NCBI GenBank assembly: GCA_022457155.1
Contig: JAJGOT010000196.1
Location: forward strand, 310,001-374,000
Origin: Cladopsammia gracilis
Taxonomy: Eukaryota; Cnidaria; Anthozoa; Scleractinia; Dendrophylliidae
Length of the DNA stretch: 64,000 bases
Direction: 5' to 3'
The position numbers and the translations under genes are program-made. The notes beneath the pieces were generated by a model that searched no databases, had not been told where the DNA came from, and was given only the letters and a program-made list of their open reading frames with translations. The first letter of the stretch is position 1. Every line of letters starts with the position of its first letter. Shown here piece by piece: positions 55,370-64,000 of the stretch.

Positions 55370-57344
55370 AACTAACGACAGAAAAACGAAATTGCCCTAG
55401 CGATCGGGTAAAAGAAAAAAAAAAAGCGAAAAAGGAAGACACATAATTCTTATTTATTATTTAATATAAAGATAATTTTTAATGATACGTACCTTTCCCT
55501 ACGGTCGTTTTCAGCATGTTTTGCTGGCAGCGGAGAGCCATCGAAGATGAAAACAGGAGTTATTTTGAACTCATTCAGAGGGACGATAAACTTAGTAACA
55601 ACTTCCAAGGACCTAAAGAAGAAACATTTCAATGTTTCGGACATCTATTTTAAAAGTATCGCTACGACTGGCAAAATATCTACTAACTTTCTGAATGTCC
55701 CATAACATTGGTAACTCAGAACGAGCGCTTTGTGCAACCAGCATGAGGCATCGACAGCCGCTGTTTGTCGCGAAAAATCGCGAAGAGAAACTCGCGAGGT
55801 ATATTGTTTTCAAAAAGGCAACAATGTGTTAATTAAAATGTGTTAATTAAAAAAATTAACCGAACAGAAGACAAAATCGGGAAGATTTACGTTTTTTTCC
55901 GACCTTCGAGCGCGTTCATCTCACCAACAAGCTAGATGTGAGATGTTTACATGTTAGCGCCCGATTGGGTACTGGCTCGAATTACAATTCTACCCAACAG
56001 ACGTCGCGGTCTTAGCACGGACACCACCTGCACCGAATGCAAAAAAAAATTAAAATAAAACGGAAGTTCATAAAGACTTTTGATGTTTTTACAAATTTTG
56101 TCAGCAATGGCCTTAGTTTTGACGCATGTTGTTGCCAGTTGTTAGAGAAATTTTCGAGTGACCTTGAAATGATTATGCGTAAACACAACCAAACCAACAA
56201 ATGAAGTGGAAAGAAGCGATCTGATTGGTTTTGCAAACGGAGGCAAATGCACACGACAAATGAATGGGGTCAGTTTCTTGAAAAATTGTGGTTCTGCGTC
56301 GGTGGGGGGTGAAGCACGAGAATTTGGTTTTATCGACTTGAATCGATAAGGTAAATTAGCCACCGTATAAGCTTTCTCGAATCTTTATAAGGTGGCCAAT
56401 TTACTGTAGTTAAGGTTCTCAAAATTTAGCCCTTAATTAAAATTTTAAATACTTGATGCTCTCGACAAAACAATCCACGAACCCAAATTTGTGTGAGAAG
56501 CCTTCCCAATGCTTGCTAAATCTAAATTCTAAGCCGATTGCAAATCGTGCGAACCATTAAAAAGTATTCACTAGTTCCGTAAATATTATAAAATTCTCCA
56601 AAACCTGCACAAATCTCCAATGCTGCGTTTTCCATCATTTTTCGAAAATTACTGATCCAGTAGCTTGGTATCAGACTCCTTCCACATGAATTTCAAGGAA
56701 TTGCAATACTTTTGCATCGATTTTTTTTCTGCTTAGAAGGGCTTTCAATTGGAGTATTTGACGGGATTATTTACTACTAAAGACTATGTAACAATGCAAG
56801 GACCACTTGAACAAACAGTAGCAAAATGTAGCTGGATCTTTGTGCACTCGGATCAGGATCAGCAATGAACTAAGGGATGGACCATTATGTTTTGACGGGG
56901 GAAGGGGGAGGGTTGGAAAATTTGGAAATAAATTGTTTGCAGAAGTTAAAAACACTAAAATAAATTGTACGCAAGCAAAAAAAATAAAGAAAAAATTGTT
57001 TGCTGAAAGTATGGCAGTTGGACGGAGACACACAAAAAAAAAATGTTTGCAGCAGGTGCCGCATACACTTCTTAATTCAAAGAAGCATTTTTCACCTCAC
57101 TTTCTCTTTCGCTTTCGGCTATAAGTTCATGAATTTGATCCCCAGTGATCATCATGAACGTTGGTTTTACGTTGTTTTCAGTTGCCGCTACAAGTTTCTC
57201 AAGCTTACACTTTCCGAAGGCACTTTTGCAGAATTTTCCCACCGTTGGTATGTGGTATGTAATATGTTATTTTTGCCTCTGGATGTCACTTTAATGCTCT
57301 TAAATGTCTTAAATATAAGTTCAACGAATTGTAACGTAATTTGC

Positions 57345-58540
57345 CTTACGAGTTATTATAGCGGAGCTCTCGCCGGGCAGAAGGCCCGGCTGCGCAGCTC
57401 CATACTCATAGAACCAAAGCATAGAACCCATGGCCGTCATTTTTCATGGTCATGGCTAGCGGAATGTTTCGCGGGCGCGTTGTGTGCCCGCCGCCGCCGA
57501 CGCCGTCGCTTAGGGTTAACTCGCGGGCGCGAAGACCGTCGCAAAACATGCGCGTATGACGCCACTCAACAACCGGGATCTTTGCAATTTTCACGTGAAA
57601 TGGGAAAACACTGCTGTGTTTAGCGGAGAAAACCGTTTAAGTTGAAATCGTTATTCTCCTAAATTTTTTCGCGGTTTGCTACTCAAGACAGGGATACTAA
57701 TTAAGAGATACTCAGAAGCCGCTATAGTGGAAATAGAAGAGCTTTCAGAGATAAAATCTTGCTTCGAGGATGGGAGCAATGCGGGAAGATGTTTGTCACT
57801 TTGGGTTTCAGAACTGAAGAAGCGGAGATTTAAACAATTTCCAAGCAGTGGAGAGACTTAAAGGTAAAACAAAATACATTTTTCGATGGGATTTATGTTG
57901 ATATCAATCTGTGATTGACGTTTTTGTGTTCTCGCTAGTTTTCGGGAGAATTGTTTATAACGCGCTCAATTAAATTCAGTTGTTTTGATTTCTTTCATCG
58001 GAGACATCTCGCCGGCGGCCTCGACCAGCTCTTAATGGTTCGCGTTTTGCTTTTAAACATAAAGTTATGGAGATTTGAATAAAATTTTTCGAAAGAAGAT
58101 TGTGTTGTTCATTTTTATGTGTTTGTTCATTCATTACATAGGTTGAAAAGCGATTTTATGTAAACAAAACAAAACAAGACTTGGATTTTATAGTTGTAAA
58201 CTTCACTCGCGTCGTCTTATGCAAATATGTTTGTGTATTTTTTGCAATTTTGATTTCCAAATCAGTTTCTCGGACAATTTTTATAAGCAACAGGTGTATT
58301 TTATTTGGAAATTAGTCGTACTAATTTTTCTAGACGGGGGAAAAGTTATTTTTGTGAACTATTGTACGGTCTAAATGTACTGTGCAAACGGTCGCGTAAG
58401 TCTGTTTTTGAGAATTGCTAAAATTTAAAGATAGCCCGGTCGTCAATTTTATTCTTGTGCTTCCGACCTTTCACCTCAGTTACGTTTATCATCGGCTTTC
58501 TGTTCAAAGAGCGACGCTGTTAGGCTCAGGCTATCTATAT
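57345..58540 (-). repeat. Interspersed repeat family C, inverted, unit B copy
   Basis: It matches 25445-26640. The Penelope-like CTGAGGAAG motif follows at about 58553. Confidence 0.65.
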
Positions 58541-59479
58541 ATTCTGTAGACCCTGAGGAAGAAAGCGGCTGTGCCTTTCGAAATATTGGATTAACAAATA
58601 CAGCTGCCTTGTTTCTACCCTGAATTTGCCTTGTTTATTGCGTATGAATTTCTCTTGGCCAAAGTTAACCATCCTTACCCAACCTTGTGAGGTAGTTTCA
58701 ATCGTACTAAGAATATAAACATTTTTCGACCATGATTCGCGCACTGAATTATGTTTCGTTCGTGATCCGCAGTCTAAAAAAGTTGCGAGTTATTATTTGA
58801 AAGACCATGAAAAAGCAAGGCCGGGCTATGCCTTTGGTAATATTGGATATTTTACAAATATGGTCGTTTCCATTCCGTGGATCAGCCTTGCTTTATTATC
58901 AAATCGTTTCATTATCTTATAGCTGATTAGATCGTTACGGTGGTCTTTTCAAATACAGTTACTTGTAAACAAGTTCCGCCCTTGTGTAAACACAGCATAA
59001 ATAAGACCAATGTGTTCCCAAGCAAACGAATACCGAGGAAGTCGCAAGTCACCCATGCAGTTTTTATTCTAAACAATTCTAAAATCCTGCCGAGATCTTT
59101 CTTCACTTCCCAAGCCTTCTCGGGATACGAAATATGTATTTCAGAAAACGCTGCGCAGAGCCGCGCGCGCATATGGAGCTCGCGCGCATGAATCGGAAGA
59201 TTGCCAGTTAAAAAGATGGCGTCATTTGTATTTTTCACCATTTTATTCGTTAAACTGTTTTCACTTGAAATAATTATTTTCTTAGGACGAATTTAGTCTT
59301 AAGAGGGCTAAGAACTAAATATCAAGAAATAGTACAAATATTCTAATCTGACGCACAAAGATGACGTACTTGGTAAACGTCACAAAGGGATTTATTCATT
59401 CGGTAAGTCAAATTCAGTGTAGTAATTTGATGAAACTTTCAGTAGCGAAACATCTGTAGATTTTGTGTCGCAGATATAC

Positions 59480-59501
59480 ATGGCTTTAACAAAAGCACCA
59501 G
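59480..59501 (+). CDS. Gene 3 start exon
   Basis: MALTKAP plus one base, then GTAAGT, exactly as in gene 2. The bases before the ATG differ (ATATAC here, TTAAAC in gene 2), but both keep the frame of the possible upstream exon open. Confidence 0.6.
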
Positions 59502-60874
59502 GTAAGTAAACAAATTGTAACTTTTTTTTAATTTGAAGTAGAATGACCCGTTATGTCTCCCGCTTCTTTGTGCAAAGTGAATTTAAATAACTCAAAACGC
59601 TCCGATTTCGGTTTATACCGGATTTGCCATTTAGTTTTATAAATAGTTCTGTAAAATCAGCATTCCAACCGAAACAGCGGGAAGAGATGTCGCTTACTAT
59701 TTGCCATTCGTTTTCCGGTCTTTGTTTTTCCCTTGTTATAACACTGGAACCGAGAGAAATTGTCTAATGGTAAGAAATACTTTGATTGGTTCGTTTCAAC
59801 CAGAATCGTATGACAACCTCTGAAGGTTGTCCACTAGTTCGAACTGAAATTCCCGGAAAAATCAACCGTACCATTTGCTTTCCAACCGAAAATACCGGTT
59901 TTCTTCATTTGTGTTGAGAATCGTTTTCAAAAGTGTGACCCCAGATACATCACGAGTCGATTTCTAAGAAGCCAAAAACGTTCGAGTTGTTTTTTGCTTT
60001 TATTTGTGCAGTTCTTGCGGCAGAGATCCAAATAAATAACGAAATGAGAAAAGTGTTTCCACATCTTTACTATTATTGTCCAGTGACCGAGTCAGTGATG
60101 GTGTTTCCGCTACAATTTTTTACAATAGTTTTCAACTTTTCAGAGCCGTAATTTGGGGTTAAATTTCTTCTACAAAACATTTGTCATATCTCCCGATACA
60201 AAAAAAGGATGTTATCGTAAAGATGATGTTACACGGGACGATTCGCAACGACGATGGTTAGTGTAACAATGTTTCGCTAAAGGTTGATGCCGTGTAAAAC
60301 ATGGGTGTACGGACGATTTTCTCCGCAATTTTTGCGTTGCGAGTATATTTGAATCAGCTTCAAAAACGTAATTGCGGCCTGTTGACCCAACAAAATATTG
60401 TCCGCGCGGCGCTGTAACATCACAACAAATAAAATTTGACAAAGTTCTTTGATTTTCGTTTTGTGATTGGCAATTTTATGGGTCGTCGATTTCTAAACCA
60501 ATAATATCTGGCGTGTATATACTTTTAAGCTGCACTTATAAGTGACATTTTTGGGTTAAATTTTATTGCAAAGTAACTTTTTGCAAAGAATAGTTTTCCC
60601 AGGTCAGTTTCAATATGCAGCAACGGAAAAATATTAAATAGATCAGTAAAAAGAAAGCGTTTATTCGTGAAATCATCACGCTAAAAAGCGCATTGCGATA
60701 AAACTAAAACAAATGATATTAATTAATTCAAAACGTTTACAGGGTTTATCTATGCGGCTGAGCCTTACAACTTAAAATAAAATAAAAATGAAATTTACGT
60801 GATCATTTCAGAGTAATGGTACCGTTATAAAAATTTGAGACTAATATATTCATAAGATATGTTCAAAAAACGCG

Positions 60875-61252
60875 TCATTTACAGACCGTGAGCGCGAAGA
60901 CACATTGCTGGAAAGAAAGTCGTTTTGAAACGTTCTGTCTTACATTTAAAAAGAGATTGTCTACTGCTATAACGCAAAGAGCGACCATGCGTTGATGCCC
61001 GAGTCGTCGGGATAAGATTGCAAAGGCGGGATTTGGGCTCCTTGATCTTGTCGAATATTTTCGCGCACTGTGCCTCTCTCCTTGCATGAAATGTCGTACA
61101 CCCAGAGATTTCAAGGCCTTCGTGATAATGGAGCGAAGGATAGATAATACGAAATGTGCGCTTTTGGAGGCCTCTCAATTCCGTCTGACAGTTGGACAGA
61201 CAGAGATGAATGCCACAGGCCGGGCAGCAATATTCAATCAACCTCATCCAGG
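60875..61252 (-). pseudogene. LINE ORF2 C-terminal fragment, unit B copy
   Basis: Same reading as 28923-29300 with a few substitutions, antisense in the first intron of gene 3. Confidence 0.75.
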
Positions 61253-61450
61253 TCGAATGAAATTACAGGTTCCGAAGAGGTGCAGGCCTACTGCGAACCG
61301 GAAGCCATTGAGACACGCTTTGCCCCATGCAGTTTGACACACTGTTGGCGATCTGAGAGGAAGCTACAAGTCCATGGAATGATAGACTAGCATGACCGAA
61401 AACAATTTCTAGTATAGACTACATGTAATACAGTATTTACTTTTTTGTAG

Positions 61451-61512
61451 GTGGAAGATTATTTCAAAAAGCAATGGACTCGGTCCTTAAAGAGAAGGAC
61501 ATTGAACAGCAG
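61451..61512 (+). CDS. Gene 3 exon 2
   Basis: 62 nt encoding GRLFQKAMDSVLKEKDIEQQ, unchanged from gene 2. Confidence 0.65.
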
Positions 61513-61640
61513 GTATTGGTTGTATTGTTTTTTTATTTTGTCATCGAAACTGGTTGTCTGTCTGCATATCTCTATCACTTTTAGCAAACATTTTAGCACG
61601 CAGATTATATGCAAATTAGGTCACGTGACCTGTCAGGTTT

Positions 61641-62085
61641 ACAATCCGTGTAAGAAGTAGGCAATTCTCTATTGTTCCGCTGCATTTCGCTTTCCCCACA
61701 TAAGAATGTTTAGATTTTCGTACTGAGAATACGTCAACCTATGGACAACATGGTTTTGAAATAAAATTTACTGAAACTTTATTTTAAAGCGATGTTTCTT
61801 TTGTGTTACAAGATTTCAGCCAATCGTAAGACTCCAAAACAATGGCCAAGAAAGACTTCTAATTTTCCATGTTCCCCACATAGAATTTTTGTTGCATTAA
61901 AAATCACAATAGTTTTCACTAAAAGGGAATCAATTAGTAAACTAGAGAAAAATAAATGCGCTGCCTAATGAAGTTATGGTAGATTTTCATGTTTTAGCCA
62001 ATGAGGTGGACGGTTTCAACAATAGCACAATTCACACCTTTCTGCATTCCGTGCATTTGGGTTGCCTACTTCTTACACGGATTGT
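61641..62085. mobile_element. Transposon with 24-bp inverted ends, unit B only
   Basis: It begins ACAATCCGTGTAAGAAGTAG and ends CTACTTCTTACACGGATTGT. In unit A the same surroundings (CACGTGACCTGTCAGG ... AAAAATATTTC, near 30195) lack it. No open frame of note lies inside. Confidence 0.85.
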
Positions 62086-62373
62086 TACTTAAAAATATTT
62101 CAAGCAAAATGGCAACACTTTTTACCAATACCTGGAGGCTGCCAGAAGTTTTATGATTTCAAGGCTATTATGTGCTTCATTTCTGCGCTTTTAATAATAA
62201 ATTACTATTACGGGGGACTGGGTATATTAGTACAAATTACCGTTTATTTTCAGCTTTTTTGTTGTTGTTCTTGGGACTTATCTCACTTATCTGGTAGCAA
62301 TAACATTTGATTATCATCAACTATCATACACCTTATGATCGAAGATTAACGTTGAATATTTTTTCATTGTTAG

Positions 62374-62544
62374 AAACAATCAACAGAGGAGACCGTGACT
62401 CAGGAAGAGTCGTTAAAACTTAAACAGCTTCAACAGGAACTGGAAATTGCAAAGGAAGCAAAGGTGGTTCTACAAAACAAGCTGTCAAAACAAATCAAAG
62501 AAAAAACAGAGTTATGGGGATCAATCAAAATGCAGAAAAGTGAG
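62374..62544 (+). CDS. Gene 3 exon 3
   Basis: 171 nt, the same protein sequence as 31553-31723 by reading; only silent changes seen. Confidence 0.7.
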
Positions 62545-63194
62545 GTAAAATGAAGTGTAAAGTGAACTGCTGTATATCTCTCCTGGCACAATTAACCTTT
62601 TAAAACAGGACTGTTTGCAGTTATTTTGATTCTAGGGTAACATAATAAAGCAAACCAAACTAGAATTCGGTGTCAGTATAAACATGCATGACACAAATAT
62701 ATTTACAATGTACAGGTTCTTGTATAAAAAAAGCCTGCAGTGATGACAACGTTACAGCCGCAAAAACATGCGGGAAATAGGACGTGGACCTACTATTAAT
62801 CTACAACCCTGGAAATGATTGCTTGACATTCACAAAAGACTGAGATTTCTTGAATTGTACTCATCAACAGATTTAGACCTTTTTAAAATGATCATCTTTT
62901 TCAGTTCAAATTTATATCGCAGAGCAAAGTTTTAAACCTGATATCACTGATTAATTACGCCTGGCTTCTATATGATCGCCACCGTCACTACGATCTCTGC
63001 GATCGCTAGCGATCGCTAGCGACAATCGTAACAATGATATAGAAACCATTGGCTTTTATTATTTGTCAAACCAGTCGGTGAAGCTCAGTTGAATATTGAG
63101 AAGGGGAGGAAAGTTTAAATAGATTCGAATAGATGTATCCAAATAATTTAAGCGAATATTGTTAATAAAACTAAGTGTTGTAAAACCTTTCTAG

Positions 63195-63344
63195 ATCCAT
63201 TCCTTGATACGTCAACTGGAAACGAGCAGGGAGAAGTTCAACAAGAAGACGGAGGAGCTGGTAAATACTAAATTGTCCCTGGAGGCAGAGCTGGCTGCCA
63301 ATAATCAACAGCACGAAGAGAAAATTAAAGTGTTAACAAAACAT
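63195..63344 (+). CDS. Gene 3 exon 4
   Basis: 150 nt, reading IHSLIRQLETSREKFNKKTE and LSLEAELAANNQQHEEKIKV; acceptor CTTTCTAG. Confidence 0.7.
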
Positions 63345-63931
63345 GTAAGTCAATTTAATCATGTTATTAAGTAACGTACTTTTAAGCACGGCAAAACAAA
63401 AGAGTTGGGAGATGAGGAAGAGAATTGTTGACAACAATGTTAACTTGGCTACCCTCCAAATTTGTGGAAAATGTAACAAATTCCCTTCAAGTTCAAGTTA
63501 AAATGTCCTTAGATCGAAGCAAACATTCATTTTGAGAAAACAGCGCTGAGAAAGACATCGCGCTTTATAAACAAACTTTCAGTAAAATCTTTAAACTGCA
63601 GTTTCTCCGTAAATTTTTACTCTTTTACACTTTTATTATTTTGGATAAAAGTTCGTGAAACCTTTATTTTAAAGGGGTCCTTTACTCTAACAACTGCTTG
63701 ACGTGAATGATTGAAACGAAAGTTGTAAGGAATTCCTCAAACGCAAACAACATTCTGATTTCAAAGAAAAAAAGAAACAAGAATGGGACACGTTATGCAA
63801 ACCACCGTACGTTCGTCAGTTGCGCATGCCTAGGAAGAGAAAATTCATTATTCTATAGAAAACTAAATCTTATCAAACCTTTTTAGTACACCATGTTTGA
63901 AATTGACATTCGAGGTTACTTGGTTTTTCAG

Positions 63932-64000
63932 CTTGATAAACTTGCTGGGGAGCTGTACGAGCAGCGGGAAGTTAAGAACAATGCAAAGAGCTCAGCTGTA
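63932..64000 (+). CDS. Gene 3 exon 5, cut by the window edge
   Basis: It starts LDKLAGELYEQREVKNNAKS after TTTTTCAG, with Asn for Lys at one position compared with gene 2. Confidence 0.7.

Larger units (their letters stand above)
53343..55760 (-). pseudogene. EXO1-like nuclease gene relic, copy B
   Basis: Exons 55688-55760, 55493-55612, 54441-54564 and 53343-53675 repeat the unit A relic. The same central segment is missing and the same GCNY motif is present, so these faults predate the large duplication. Exon b reads ENDRRER instead of KNDRRKR. Exons c and d remain open. Confidence 0.7.
59361..64000 (+). other. Gene 3 locus: 5' part of a rod-only myosin-tail-like gene
   Basis: Exons 59480-59501, 61451-61512, 62374-62544, 63195-63344 and 63932 onward repeat the first exons of gene 2 with all phases kept. 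The possible upstream exon is at 59361-59402. The gene continues past the right edge. Coding differences from gene 2 are few and conservative, such as IRQLETSRE for ISQLEKSKE. Confidence 0.68.

Overview
The window is eukaryotic. It has short spliced coding exons with GT/AG borders, long AT-rich introns, and a dense population of MITE-like hairpins, foldback elements, LINE remnants and one LTR retrotransposon. The exons resemble animal muscle-type myosin rods, and an EXO1-like flap/exonuclease gene lies between them. This points to an invertebrate animal; a cnidarian (coral or anemone) is my best guess from the repeat flavour, but nothing here proves it.

Layout. The window holds one full period and most of a second period of a very large direct tandem repeat. 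Bases 1-33198 (unit A) recur as 36619-64000 (unit B), visibly near identical apart from insertions and deletions. Each unit carries the end of one copy of a spliced coiled-coil gene on the + strand, then about 16 kb of intergenic DNA with an EXO1-like gene relic on the - strand, then the start of the next copy of the coiled-coil gene. Gene 1 (1 to about 11592) is present only as its last exons. Gene 2 (about 27461/27580 to 44258) is complete. Gene 3 (from about 59361/59480) runs off the right edge.

Coiled-coil gene. All predicted exons of gene 2 join in frame, from a short start exon to a terminal exon with a stop codon and an AATAAA signal. The model is about 721 residues. It has no motor domain in the window: it starts with a short non-helical segment, continues as rod sequence resembling the C-terminal half of the myosin heavy chain rod, and ends in a short basic, Cys-containing tail. 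Inside the gene a three-exon cassette (called here L, R and Q exons) has been copied several times. One copy is decayed, and one has a new 3' splice site built from former intron.

Mobile DNA. A Ty3/gypsy-type LTR element (1036-5721, - strand) sits in an intron of gene 1 only, inside a 51-bp minisatellite. It has a 5-bp target duplication, LTRs that match perfectly over 158 bp, one in-frame stop in pol and an odd palindromic 3' LTR. Two foldback elements of 1.2-1.5 kb, LINE reverse-transcriptase remnants, a TTAA-flanked element and many MITEs fill introns and intergenic DNA. Several are present in one unit and absent from the other, so filled and empty sites can be compared.

EXO1-like relic. 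Exons on the - strand (21439-23860 and 53343-55760) match the N-terminal nuclease domain of EXO1, but the segment with the central acidic residues is not found and a conserved metal-binding Asp is Asn. It is probably a pseudogene or a non-catalytic derivative.
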